DNA from: Evansella vedderi
Lineage (GTDB): Bacteria > Bacillota > Bacilli > Bacillales > Salisediminibacteriaceae
Direction: 5' to 3'
DNA: 64,000 nt
NCBI RefSeq assembly: GCF_030813435.1
Contig: NZ_JAUSUG010000009.1
Span: 1 to 64,000, forward strand
Part shown: piece by piece, positions 1-7,918 of the stretch
Position numbering within the stretch: the stretch's first letter is position 1
Layout: every line of letters starts with the position of its first letter
The notes under the pieces: model-generated
Databases searched by the model: none
Told to the model about the DNA's origin: nothing
The model's input: only the letters and a program-made list of their open reading frames with translations
Position numbers and translations under genes: made by a program

Positions 1-39
1 TTATTGAAAAATATAAAAGTGTTTAAAATTTCACATAAA

Positions 40-63
40 AAACAACACTCCTTAGTGTTGTTT
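40..63 (-). terminator. Rho-independent terminator
   Basis: A perfect 9-bp inverted repeat (AAACAACAC / GTGTTGTTT) with a 6-base loop lies just past the stop of the DUF1992 gene. Read on the minus strand it is followed by a T-rich run, so it should end that transcript. Confidence 0.8.
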
Positions 64-95
64 AAAAGGTAGAATATATCCTTTATTAATTTCAC

Positions 96-479
96 TTACT
101 CCCATCGTACTAAATCCTTAGAAAGATTATTTAAAGAAACAGGCTGTTTTTGCAGGATGACAGGGCAAAGCTTATTGTATTTTTTTATATTTTTATTAAT
201 TGCTTTAACACGGTTTTGGGCTTCTTTTTCTGTAATGAAGTCTTTATTGATATATTCTAGGAGTTGTTCAATTTCGTCCCTTACTTTTTGACGCTGTTTC
301 ACCCATTCAGGTAAGTAATTTGCATTTTTTAAAACACTATATAAGGGATCTGCCTTTAATACCTCATCAGGAAGGGGCTTTCCCATCCCCTTTAGTTTTT
401 CAAAACCACCTTTTTTCTCATAGTCTTTATAAATATCACCTATTAAATCCCTACTATTTTCATCCGCCACTGATAGCAC
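96..479 (-). CDS. DUF1992 (DnaJ-like C28 domain) protein
   Basis: A 127-residue soluble protein. Its N-terminal half carries the DUF1992 pattern: an acidic helix, then GGFEKLKGMGKPL, then a helix with LPEWVKQRQKVRDEIE. This domain is found in small bacterial proteins and in eukaryotic DNAJC28; its molecular function is not known. The rest is charged helix rich in Lys, Glu and Asn, ending near PVSLNNLSKDLVRWE. The start is GTG at 479, close behind a GGGGAGGGG stretch; a second in-frame GTG four codons later has more normal spacing and could be the real start. The gene is monocistronic and ends at a hairpin terminator. Family assignment is solid, function unknown. Confidence 0.85.
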   Translation of the reverse strand: MLSVADENSRDLIGDIYKDYEKKGGFEKLKGMGKPLPDEVLKADPLYSVLKNANYLPEWVKQRQKVRDEIEQLLEYINKDFITEKEAQNRVKAINKNIKKYNKLCPVILQKQPVSLNNLSKDLVRWE

Positions 480-829
480 GCCCCTCCCCGGAATTTGTTT
501 ACCATCATTCTAACATTAATACGAACATAATTTAATTATTTGAGAATTTATTTTCTAATAAATTGTTGCTATTTGATCAACTTAGATTATTGTTCGAATC
601 CGTTACAGGCGGACGCTTTCCACGGGCAACGCATCAACCCCCTTCGTTCGCAAAACCACGCTCACTTGGTGTCTTGCCGTTGCTCTTCCCGTTGGAGTCG
701 CCGCCTTTCACTCCTTCGAATTACCGTAAAACTAGTTTCTATCCGAAAAAAGCCATTTGGAATGATTTGGTCCTTTTCTTTTAGGGATTTTTGCCTTATA
801 ATTTCCAGTTGGGGAAAGGAGGAATAATA
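480..829. repeat. Intergenic region with a dispersed Bacillaceae repeat
   Basis: The 350 bases between two divergent genes hold a GC-richer block at about 605-735 unlike the AT-rich flanks. It has the pieces GGACGCTTTCC, CGGGCAACGC, GTTGCTCTTCCCG and GGAGTCGCCGCC. Variants of the same pieces occur at about 37,960-38,170 and, inverted, at about 63,480-63,660, so this is one copy of a dispersed intergenic repeat. Short open frames across it are by-products of its composition. Nothing else is recognisable here. Confidence 0.7.
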
Positions 830-1765
830 TTGGCTAATCCAAAACAATTTATCTTCTTTGACTTTGAAATGCTATGCTCCAACAAGGGAATGTCTTTTGC
901 TAATATGGAAGCCATTCGACTAGGTGCCGTAAAGTACGACCTGGAAACGGAGACAATTCAACGGTTTGATCGTTTCATTAAACCAAAAAACCGAAAACCA
1001 TTATCTAATTTCTGTAAGCAGTTAACTGGTATAAATGATACTGACTTAAAGGATGCAGAAGATTTTAAAACTGTATTTGAGGAATTTTTAACATGGGTTG
1101 GAGGAATAAAGAAATCCCGTTTCTTTTCATGGTCCACTAGCGATCTAACTCGATTAAAAATTGACGCAGCAAAGCATGGTGTATCCGAAACAACTATTAA
1201 GAAGATTGAAAAACGTTATGTTGATTTCCAGGCTATTTTTACAAAGCGTGTTTCAAAAAATAATCCTTCCGTAGAAAATGCACTAGCTTTTTATGACTTA
1301 ACATTCATAGGGGAAAAACATAATCCTATGTACGATGCACTAAATACGTTGCGAGTCTATTTAAGCTTCTTAAATAAACCTAAACAATCCGATTTAATCA
1401 TGGTAAAGCAATTTATTCTTGAGGATGTACCAAAGGATAAAGGGAAGTTAAATAAAGAGCTTGTTCAGAAATTAACGGAAGATATTCGAGTATATTCAAC
1501 CCATTTAGACGAGATGTACCGAATGAAGGACGCATCAAAATTGTTAAAGAAGACAAGACAGTTAGTAGAAAAATACGAAAATATTCTTATCAATCGATCT
1601 GGATTATTTTCAAAGGAACTTGTTTCACTGATTTCACAGTTAGTAGAATATTATTACGAACTTATTCTCTGCTATGAAGATCATATAAACCATTCATCGA
1701 AAGTAATGATTTTAGATGAATCTATTTTTTATCCAATTAAAGAACTTCAACAGAAGCGAGGATGA
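830..1765 (+). CDS. DEDDh-family 3'-5' exonuclease, KapD-like
   Basis: The N-terminal ~190 residues form an RNase T/DnaQ-type exonuclease domain. FFDFEM supplies the first two metal-binding acids, a central Asp follows in the SWSTSDLTRL segment, and HNPMYDALNT supplies the DEDDh His and last Asp. It should remove nucleotides from the 3' end of RNA or DNA; the substrate is unknown. Bacillus KapD is about 205 residues, so the ~110-residue C-terminal helical, charged extension is extra. The start is TTG at 830 because AAAGGAGG sits 7 bases upstream; the earlier in-frame TTG at 791 lacks a site. It stands alone between a repeat block and an aldo/keto reductase remnant. The exonuclease call is strong, KapD-like is by resemblance. 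Confidence 0.8.
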   Translation: MANPKQFIFFDFEMLCSNKGMSFANMEAIRLGAVKYDLETETIQRFDRFIKPKNRKPLSNFCKQLTGINDTDLKDAEDFKTVFEEFLTWVGGIKKSRFFSWSTSDLTRLKIDAAKHGVSETTIKKIEKRYVDFQAIFTKRVSKNNPSVENALAFYDLTFIGEKHNPMYDALNTLRVYLSFLNKPKQSDLIMVKQFILEDVPKDKGKLNKELVQKLTEDIRVYSTHLDEMYRMKDASKLLKKTRQLVEKYENILINRSGLFSKELVSLISQLVEYYYELILCYEDHINHSSKVMILDESIFYPIKELQQKRG

Positions 1766-1856
1766 TCCCATCTTCCTTCGTACATAAAAAGACCATTTGG
1801 CAACACATGTCCAAAGGAAAAAGGCCAGTACTTCACTGACCCTAATTCATAACCTA

Positions 1857-2190
1857 TTAATTTAATTCATCCGGATCTGGTCCCATTCTCTGATCCTGGT
1901 TAAGACTATCGATCTCCTTCATTTCCTCTTCTGATAGTTCAAAATCGAACACATCTGCATTTAATTCAATTCTTTCCGGTGTTACAGACTTCGGAATAGT
2001 TACAACCTCGTTTGTATATACCAACGTAAAATTATTTGAGCAGTGGTTTTTTGTGGTTCTTCGCGATTTTCTCTAATGTAGGATCATTCAAAATGCCTCC
2101 CTGCCCTCAATGGTGACCAAGCTTCTAGCTGGATATTATGTTGATGCTTACGTTATAGTTCTACTTCAATCAGGCTCTCCTTAATCCATA
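1857..2190 (-). pseudogene. Remnant of aldo/keto reductase (YvgN/YtbE type)
   Basis: Read on the minus strand, the region ends with a clear aldo/keto reductase C-terminus: [16 protein letters not shown], then [15 protein letters not shown], and a stop at 1857. Upstream, [16 protein letters not shown] and NIQLEAWSPL are recognisable, but they lie in different frames with stop codons between them, and nothing remains of the N-terminal two thirds (the catalytic Tyr/Lys part). It is therefore a decayed, non-functional gene of the family that reduces glyoxals and diketo acids with NADPH. The 5' limit is approximate. Confidence 0.7.
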
Positions 2191-2352
2191 GAAAACTCAC
2201 CAAAAAAATAGTAAAAATTCACAAAAATATTTTTCAAAAAACCAGTTCCCATTTTCATTTTTTTACTGTAATATACGTTAAGTGATTCTTTTTCAAAAAG
2301 AAAACTAAATACAACTTAACTTAAATAGTCATTGGCTAATTGTTGATTATTT

Positions 2353-2490
2353 ATGGGAAGGCAAATGGTGCGCCACCAGGTTTCTGGTTCTAGTGGGTTC
2401 GATTCCCACCCCGAAATTTTTGTACTACTAAAAAATTTCGAGGGGGATTCGAGTGCGCTACGAATCTGTCCTCATTTCGGAGGGATTGTA
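2353..2490 (+). promoter_or_regulatory. Hairpin-rich 5' leader of the GNAT gene
   Basis: Between 2366 and 2484 there are consecutive perfect or near-perfect stems. TGGTG/CACCA (2366-2378) and ACCAG/CTGGT (2375-2388) overlap and could alternate. GTGGG/CCCAC (2393-2409) has a TTCGATT loop, the same as a tRNA T-arm. CGAAATTTTT/AAAAATTTCG (2412-2440) can extend with CCC/GGG. GATTCG/CGAATC spans 2446-2466. CCTC/GAGG (2470-2483) folds over the ribosome binding site of the next gene. This is seen directly; a role as a translational switch or attenuator is inference. It matches no riboswitch class I know, and no acceptor stem exists for a real tRNA. Confidence 0.5.
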
Positions 2491-3048
2491 ATGCTAAAAA
2501 AACGTGATCTTCAAGATTGCCTGGCTCTCTATGAATTGATGGTGCACCCTGATGTCTTCCCTTTTGTGCGTTATAAAGCCTATTCATATGAAGAATTTTT
2601 ATTTTTGACAAAACAAACGATAGAAATGGAAGAACGTGGGGAACTAATTTCACGAACTATTTTAGATGAATGGGGATCCCCTATAGGGACAATTAATTTG
2701 TTTGATATACAAGATAACGCTGGTTTTTTGGGAACATGGTTAGGGAAGCCGCATCATGGTAAGGGATACAATACTATTGCAAAAGAAGCTTTTTTCAATG
2801 AATTATTTTACGAGCTTTCTATTGAAACCATCTTTATGCGTATTCGAAAGCATAATATAAGATCTAATAAAGCTGCAGAAAAATTACCTTATGTTCTCCT
2901 AGCAAACGAAACTCGCCAGCTTTTACTCAATGAAATTAATGAAGGTGAAGACCGATATAACTTGTTTGAAATAAATAAGGATTTGTATTCCCTTCATACG
3001 ATGAGAACTACTGTTACTGTAAAGGAAGAGCAGTTAAAAGAAGCTTAA
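2491..3048 (+). CDS. GNAT-family N-acetyltransferase
   Basis: A 185-residue protein of the RimJ/RimL-like GNAT group that transfers acetyl from acetyl-CoA to an amine of an unknown substrate. The fold markers are the N-terminal LKKRDLQDCLALYELM, the strand-turn GTWLGKPHHGKGYNTIA (the position of the acetyl-CoA pyrophosphate loop), and IFMRIRKHNIRSNKAAEKL, the usual 'N..S...A.K.G' helix. The start is ATG 2491 with GGAGGG upstream; a longer frame from 2353 only runs through the structured leader and is rejected. The last 40 residues diverge from ordinary family members. The hairpin-rich leader suggests controlled expression. It is followed by a terminator. Confidence 0.8.
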   Translation: MLKKRDLQDCLALYELMVHPDVFPFVRYKAYSYEEFLFLTKQTIEMEERGELISRTILDEWGSPIGTINLFDIQDNAGFLGTWLGKPHHGKGYNTIAKEAFFNELFYELSIETIFMRIRKHNIRSNKAAEKLPYVLLANETRQLLLNEINEGEDRYNLFEINKDLYSLHTMRTTVTVKEEQLKEA

Positions 3049-3110
3049 TAGAAAATAGCTTTTATTAAATAGCTCCCTAAGCTTCCATCGCAATTTCTAA
3101 ACCAGGAAGG

Positions 3111-3138
3111 AAACCAGACATTAGTGTCTGGTTTTTTT
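3111..3138 (+). terminator. Rho-independent terminator
   Basis: A perfect 10-bp stem AAACCAGACA / TGTCTGGTTT with a 4-base loop is followed by a run of T, downstream of the GNAT gene and ahead of the germination operon. Confidence 0.9.
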
Positions 3139-3172
3139 GATTGCTTAAAAGACAACTTTAATGACTCTTTTT

Positions 3173-3202
3173 TGCATAAATTTCCTGTAAATCTCCAAAC
3201 TA
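3173..3202 (+). promoter_or_regulatory. Sigma-G-type promoter of the ger operon
   Basis: TGCATA (3173-3178) and CAAACTA (3196-3202) are separated by 17 bases, matching the forespore sigma-G pattern (TGnATA, 17-18, CAnAnTA). Transcription would begin near 3209, which excludes the upstream ATG at 3203 as the start of the first gene. Germinant receptor operons are known to be sigma-G dependent. Confidence 0.7.
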
Positions 3203-3232
3203 ATGTTAGATTTTCGAGTGGAGGTCGTTAGC

Positions 3233-4831
3233 TTGGGACTAATGAAAATGTTGTTTAAGAAGATGCAACAATCTAAACAACAAAAAAAGCAAGTGCAGCA
3301 ACAAAAAAAGCTACAACAAATCGAACATTCCTCCAATGAGGAAAACATTAGTAAAGAAATTTCTATGGATTTAAATGAAAATATTAAGAATATAAAAGCT
3401 AGCTTTAATGACAGCTCTGATATTTTATATCGTAATTTCTTTATTGGAGAACAAAAAGCTTGTATTGTCTATATTTCTGGACTGACTAACGAAGATCGAA
3501 TATATGAAAATGTACTAAGTCCACTTATGGAGGAAAAGGGAGAATTTACTTCCTTGCAGGATTTAGTGGAAAACAAAATCACTGTTAGTGAAATTAAACA
3601 ATTAGGTACATTTAAAGAGTTAATCAAAGACTTAGCCACTGGTTTTCAAATCATTCTCGTTGAAAATCAGCAAGATGCCATCTCTACAGGACTTCCTAAA
3701 TGGGAAAAAAGATCTATTGAAGAACCGCAAGCAGAACATGTGGTTCGTGGTCCACGTGAAGGTTTTACAGAAACGATTGATGACAATATTTCTTTGCTGC
3801 GAAGACGCGTTCGTAGCCCAAAACTTACAGTAAAAGGAAGGTCCATTGGAGATATAACTCAAACAGAAGTATCTGTCGTTTACATCAATGGGATTGCCGA
3901 TAAAACTTTAATTGAAGAAGTTAATAAGAGGTTAGACCGAATCAAAATAGACGGCATACTAGATACTAGCTACATAGTGGAATTAATAGAAGATAATCCT
4001 TACTCACCTTTTCCACAAACGCTTAATACAGAACGTCCAGATGTAGTTACCGCATATTTACTGGAAGGTCATGTTGCAGTATTAGTAGATGGATCACCAT
4101 TCACAATCGTAGCTCCAGCAACGATCTATTCACTTTTACAAGCGTCGGAAGATTACTATGAGAGATACATTATTGGAAGTGCAATCAGGTGGCTGCGATA
4201 CTTTTTTGTCGTTATTGCCCTCTTGCTGCCATCCATGTATATTGCAATTCTAACCTACCATCAAGAAATGGTTCCCACAACATTAATTATCAGTATTGCT
4301 GCATCAAGGGAAATGGTACCGTTTCCTGCGCTAATCGAAGCCTTTTTGATGGAGATAATGTTTGAAATCCTCCGAGAAGCAGGACTCCGCTTACCGAAGC
4401 AAGTAGGACCAGCCGTAGGTATCGTCGGTGCGTTAATTATCGGGGAAGCAGCTGTGCAAGCTGGTATTGTTTCGGCACCAATGGTTATTGTTGTAGCCGT
4501 AACTGGTATCGCCTCCTTTGCAATCCCCCGCTATAATGCAGGGATATCAATCCGTATGCTACGCTTCCCTATTATGATATTAGCAGGAAGTATCGGCCTT
4601 CTCGGAATTATGTTAGGGTGTATTGCCATCGTCATTCATTTATGTTCTTTAAGATCTTTTGGTACTCCATACCTAGCACCGCTTGCACCAATGCAATTTA
4701 AAGACATTAAAGATGTACTTATGCGTGCACCAATTTGGAAGATGAATACTAGACCACATTTAACAGGGTATGGAAATCGAAACAGGCAAGGAACAAATCA
4801 GCAACCTAGCTCTGATCAAGGGAGTGATTAG
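3233..4831 (+). CDS. Spore germinant receptor A subunit (GerAA/GerKA family)
   Basis: A GerA-family integral protein of the spore inner membrane that takes part in sensing small-molecule germinants. It has a Lys/Gln-rich N-terminus, a large cytosolic domain to about residue 315 including ISLLRRRVRSPKL, and a membrane part at about residues 320-470 with the family motifs EAFLMEIMFEILREAGLRLPK and GPAVGIVGALIIGEAAVQAG. The hydrophilic tail is Asn/Gln rich. The start is TTG 3233, eight bases after GGAGG and downstream of the sigma-G promoter. It is first in a four-gene A-B-C-D operon and nearly overlaps the B gene. The ligand cannot be told from sequence. Confidence 0.93.
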   Translation: MGLMKMLFKKMQQSKQQKKQVQQQKKLQQIEHSSNEENISKEISMDLNENIKNIKASFNDSSDILYRNFFIGEQKACIVYISGLTNEDRIYENVLSPLMEEKGEFTSLQDLVENKITVSEIKQLGTFKELIKDLATGFQIILVENQQDAISTGLPKWEKRSIEEPQAEHVVRGPREGFTETIDDNISLLRRRVRSPKLTVKGRSIGDITQTEVSVVYINGIADKTLIEEVNKRLDRIKIDGILDTSYIVELIEDNPYSPFPQTLNTERPDVVTAYLLEGHVAVLVDGSPFTIVAPATIYSLLQASEDYYERYIIGSAIRWLRYFFVVIALLLPSMYIAILTYHQEMVPTTLIISIAASREMVPFPALIEAFLMEIMFEILREAGLRLPKQVGPAVGIVGALIIGEAAVQAGIVSAPMVIVVAVTGIASFAIPRYNAGISIRMLRFPIMILAGSIGLLGIMLGCIAIVIHLCSLRSFGTPYLAPLAPMQFKDIKDVLMRAPIWKMNTRPHLTGYGNRNRQGTNQQPSSDQGSD

Positions 4832-4832
4832 T

Positions 4833-5945
4833 TTGATAGAAAAAGGGCGGATATCTTCATTCCAAATGGCGGTATTCTTATATCCTACCATTATCGCAAC
4901 AGCTATCTTGATTGTACCTGCAATCACCGCTGCTTCCGCAGGACGAGATATGTGGTTATCTCCCATATGGGAGCTTAGTACTGGTATTGCTACCATTATT
5001 ATTATAGAAAGGTTAAATACACTCTACCCAAAAGAATCGATTATGGAATTTACCCCACACATAATTGGGAAAATACCAGCGAAACTCATTGGGGGACTTT
5101 ATATATTTTTTCTATTTCACGTCACCGGTGTGATTATTAGAGAGTACACTGATTTCATTGTTGGGATTTTTATGCTTCAAACACCGCCGATTGTTGTATC
5201 AGCAGGAATGGTCTTTGTTTCTGCTTTTGCAGTAAAGGCTGGAATAGAAGTGGTAGCAAGGACCAGTGAATTTTTTGTGCCAATTGTTATTTTTATTATA
5301 TTTTTTATCTTCGTATTACTTATCCCTGAATTAGACTTCAATAGGGTTCAGCCTGTATTAGAGGATGGATTAATGCCGTCTATCAAAGGAGCTGCCTCCA
5401 TTCAAGCCTGGTACAGCGAGGTTTTTTTAATCACCTTTTTCCTTCCATTATTAAGTGACCGATCAAAAGCATTAAAATATAGTTTTTTGTCACTCCTGTT
5501 AATGGCAATTACTTTACTTTTTACTAATTTATCTACTTTTTTATTGTTTGGCATGATAACAGAAGAGCAGTCGTATCCACTTATCAGTGCTACACGCTAC
5601 GTAAGTATTGCTGATTTCTTTGAAAATATTGAGTCCGTTGTCATGGCATTATGGGTTGCTGGAGCTTATGTTAAAATAACAGTCTTTTATTATGCATTTG
5701 TTTTAGGAACTGCACAATATTTTAAATTATCTAAATTCCAGCCTATTGTCTTCCCACTTGCTATATTATTAATAATTTCTAGCTTGTGGGCTTCTCAAAG
5801 CTTTACAGAAGTGAAAGACGCCCTTGGAAAGGCTGTACCCTTTTATTTACCGTTGTTTGGAACAGTTATTCCATTTCTATTACTAATGATGGCAAAAATA
5901 AAAAATAAAATAGTGAATTCATTAGAAAATAATCAACAAGCTTAG
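4833..5945 (+). CDS. Spore germinant receptor B subunit (GerAB/GerKB, spore permease)
   Basis: A 370-residue protein with about ten membrane segments of the APC-superfamily spore permease group; B subunits are thought to hold the germinant site. The opening IEKGRISSFQMAVFLYPTIIATAIL and the LVPAIT-like helix-1 motif are typical. I chose TTG 4833, directly after the A-subunit stop, because AAGGGAG lies 8 bases before it and family members begin here. An ATG at 4770 in the same frame would overlap the A gene by 62 bases and has a weak site. It is co-transcribed with the A and C genes. Confidence 0.92.
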   Translation: MIEKGRISSFQMAVFLYPTIIATAILIVPAITAASAGRDMWLSPIWELSTGIATIIIIERLNTLYPKESIMEFTPHIIGKIPAKLIGGLYIFFLFHVTGVIIREYTDFIVGIFMLQTPPIVVSAGMVFVSAFAVKAGIEVVARTSEFFVPIVIFIIFFIFVLLIPELDFNRVQPVLEDGLMPSIKGAASIQAWYSEVFLITFFLPLLSDRSKALKYSFLSLLLMAITLLFTNLSTFLLFGMITEEQSYPLISATRYVSIADFFENIESVVMALWVAGAYVKITVFYYAFVLGTAQYFKLSKFQPIVFPLAILLIISSLWASQSFTEVKDALGKAVPFYLPLFGTVIPFLLLMMAKIKNKIVNSLENNQQA

Positions 5946-5978
5946 CTGATTACTTCTATATTTGAGGTGGGATTTGCT

Positions 5979-7154
5979 TTGAACAACAAAGGGAGAGCAG
6001 TAAAAATAGCCTTTATTATCTTCTGTTATTTAAATATTGTCTTATTATTAACAGGCTGTTGGGATCGTAAGGAGGTTAATGATCTTGCTTTAGTCATGGG
6101 AACTGGAATCGACTATATAGATGAAAATACAATTGAGCTTTCTGTAGAAATGAAGCTTCCTGGAACAGGAGCCGGAGGGGGCACAGATATGGGAGGCATA
6201 GAAGAAACAACCTTTGTTCAATCTGCTACTGGCCGAACGATGGCTGAAGCCATTGCAAATTTACAAATGAGATTCCCACGCAGACTTTTCTGGGGACATA
6301 ATCGTGTGATTTTATTTAATGAAGAATATGTACGAAAAATTGGGGTGAAAGATGAGCTGGAATTTTTTATACGTTCTCCACAAGCAAGAGTTCGAGATAG
6401 AGTTTTTGTTACTAACCTAAAAGCAAAAGACATTTTGGCTACTCATCAGCATTTAGAAGATAGTACTGCAGAAAACTTAAGAGAGCTAGGCGCTACCAAT
6501 ATAGGGTTAGATATTTCTGTACGAGATGTTAAGTTAGGGTTAAAAAATGATGAAAATGAAGTTGCCATCCCGATGATAACCATTTCTCAAGATAAAGAAG
6601 GAGCTATAGAGGGGTTTCAAGAGGTTGAATTGTTTGGAACGGCTATTTTTCGAGATGACAAAATGTATGACCTAATAGATATGGAGCTCACTAGGGGCTT
6701 ACTATGGTTTAGAAATGAAATCGATCTTGCTACTGTAACTATTGAGCCTGAGGAATCTGACGGTTTTATTTCAACGATTATGATTGACGCAAAATCAAAA
6801 TTAATCCCGGAAATTAATAATGGACAATGGAAAATTACCATTGAAGCAGTTTCGGAAGATGATGTTATTCAAAACACAACCAATTTAGATTTAACAGACT
6901 TAGACACACTCCACTCGGTTGAAAAACAGTTGGAACAAATCATAATAGAACGTATGGAGGATACAGTGCAAAAGGTTCAAAAAGAAATAGGAACGGATGT
7001 TTTAGGGTTTAATGAAGCATTCCACCGAAAATACCCTGACCAATGGGACCAGCATAAAGATAATTGGAATGAATTTTTTCAAACTATTGAGGTGGAATAT
7101 GATGTAAAGGTATACATTCGAAGATTAGGTTTATCTACTGGTAAAAAAGATTAG
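5979..7154 (+). CDS. Spore germinant receptor C subunit, lipoprotein (GerAC/GerKC)
   Basis: A Ger(x)C family lipoprotein of about 391 residues anchored on the outer face of the spore inner membrane. The signal peptide ends in the lipobox LLTGC (Cys27), followed by the family hallmark WDRKEVNDLALVMGTGID. The central part keeps RFPRRLFWGHNRVILF and RSPQARVRDRVFV, and the C-terminal domain ends with EVEYDVKVYIRRLGLS. The start is TTG 5979, with GAGGTGGG about 8 bases upstream. It is third in the operon, 33 bases after the B gene. Confidence 0.93.
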   Translation: MNNKGRAVKIAFIIFCYLNIVLLLTGCWDRKEVNDLALVMGTGIDYIDENTIELSVEMKLPGTGAGGGTDMGGIEETTFVQSATGRTMAEAIANLQMRFPRRLFWGHNRVILFNEEYVRKIGVKDELEFFIRSPQARVRDRVFVTNLKAKDILATHQHLEDSTAENLRELGATNIGLDISVRDVKLGLKNDENEVAIPMITISQDKEGAIEGFQEVELFGTAIFRDDKMYDLIDMELTRGLLWFRNEIDLATVTIEPEESDGFISTIMIDAKSKLIPEINNGQWKITIEAVSEDDVIQNTTNLDLTDLDTLHSVEKQLEQIIIERMEDTVQKVQKEIGTDVLGFNEAFHRKYPDQWDQHKDNWNEFFQTIEVEYDVKVYIRRLGLSTGKKD

Positions 7155-7166
7155 GAGGTAAAAAAA

Positions 7167-7391
7167 TTGGAGCATGCTCAAGTTTTATCCCTCGGGATAG
7201 TAATTTTACTCATGGTTTGGTTTGAATTATCACAATTACAGAAGCATGAAAAAAAAGAAAAAGTCGTTTTCCTTGGTATTACTGTCTTTACTTATGGTTT
7301 AGCCATCTTTCTAATCTATAATCCGGATATATATGGTCCTACCCAGTTAATCTCGGATATATTCTCACCTTTAGCACCTCTGTTAAAATAA
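7167..7391 (+). CDS. Small two-helix membrane protein, probable germinant receptor D subunit
   Basis: A 74-residue protein with two hydrophobic segments, about residues 6-22 and 34-52, separated by a Lys/Glu-rich turn (KHEKKEKV). The start is TTG 7167 behind TTAGGAGG. It follows the C-subunit gene by 12 bases and closes the operon before a strong terminator. Small two-helix proteins encoded next to ger operons in Bacillus have been described as D subunits that modulate receptor activity; the assignment here rests on size, topology and position, not on a residue motif. Confidence 0.7.
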   Translation: MEHAQVLSLGIVILLMVWFELSQLQKHEKKEKVVFLGITVFTYGLAIFLIYNPDIYGPTQLISDIFSPLAPLLK

Positions 7392-7409
7392 ATAACCCGG
7401 TAAGGTACT

Positions 7410-7451
7410 GGCTACTGAAAAAGGTAAAAAAGATGTCCTTTTTCAGTAGCC
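7410..7451. terminator. Bidirectional terminator between convergent operons
   Basis: A perfect 15-bp inverted repeat GGCTACTGAAAAAGG / CCTTTTTCAGTAGCC with a 12-base loop lies between the ger operon and the oppositely directed molybdenum hydroxylase operon. The arms resemble those at 27,455-27,490 and the TTTTTCAGTG segments near 27,610 and 57,570, so it may also belong to a repeat family. Confidence 0.8.
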
Positions 7452-7455
7452 ATAG

Positions 7456-7917
7456 TTACGTTCCTGGATTTTTTATCACTGACATTATTGCCTTTTCAAT
7501 TTCCTCGTAACCTGTACATCTGCATATATTTGACTCTAGCCATTCTTTTATCTTTTCATCGTCTGCATTAGGGTGTGCTTGTATTAATGCTTGTGAATTC
7601 ATAATAAATCCTGGTGTACAGTACCCACATTGAAAGGCAAAGTTTTCCACAAAAGCCTGTTGAATGGGAGTACCTTTTAATCCTTCAATTGTAGTAATCT
7701 CTGTACCCTCCCCTTCGACACCTAACATTAGACAGGATTTCATAGTCCTTTGATTAACCATTACTGTACACGCACCACAATCACCATTTAAACATCCTGG
7801 TTTTGACCCAGTTAAACCTAATTTTTCTCTAAGAATTTCTAAAAGTGTATCTGCTGGGCGAACGATTACCGTCCGATCTTCTCCGTTAATGTTTAACATA
7901 AGGGAAGTAAGCTTCAT
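7456..7917 (-). CDS. 2Fe-2S subunit of a molybdenum hydroxylase (PucE/CoxS-like)
   Basis: A 153-residue electron-transfer subunit that passes electrons from the molybdopterin site to FAD. The plant-ferredoxin-type cluster ligands are in GCLNGDCGACTV with a later Cys (MKSC). The second cluster, in the helical C-terminal domain, is in CGYCTPG and SNICRCTGY. Length is normal for the family. It is the last gene of the operon, with one base between the upstream stop and its ATG, so translation is probably coupled. B. subtilis PucE is the nearest named relative, but the substrate depends on the large subunit. Confidence 0.9.
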   Translation of the reverse strand: MKLTSLMLNINGEDRTVIVRPADTLLEILREKLGLTGSKPGCLNGDCGACTVMVNQRTMKSCLMLGVEGEGTEITTIEGLKGTPIQQAFVENFAFQCGYCTPGFIMNSQALIQAHPNADDEKIKEWLESNICRCTGYEEIEKAIMSVIKNPGT

Positions 7918-7918
7918 G

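Noticed and set aside
540-847. Overlapping short frames on both strands
   Set aside because: They lie in the dispersed repeat and owe their length to its GC-richer composition.
2366-2412. tRNA gene suggested by the GTGGG-TTCGATT-CCCAC arm
   Set aside because: No acceptor stem pairs with the bases after the arm, no D arm or proper anticodon arm exists, and the bases after it belong to another hairpin.
2353-2490. N-terminal extension of the GNAT protein from an upstream ATG
   Set aside because: It would be read through structured leader; the ATG at 2491 has a proper ribosome site and matches where the family begins.
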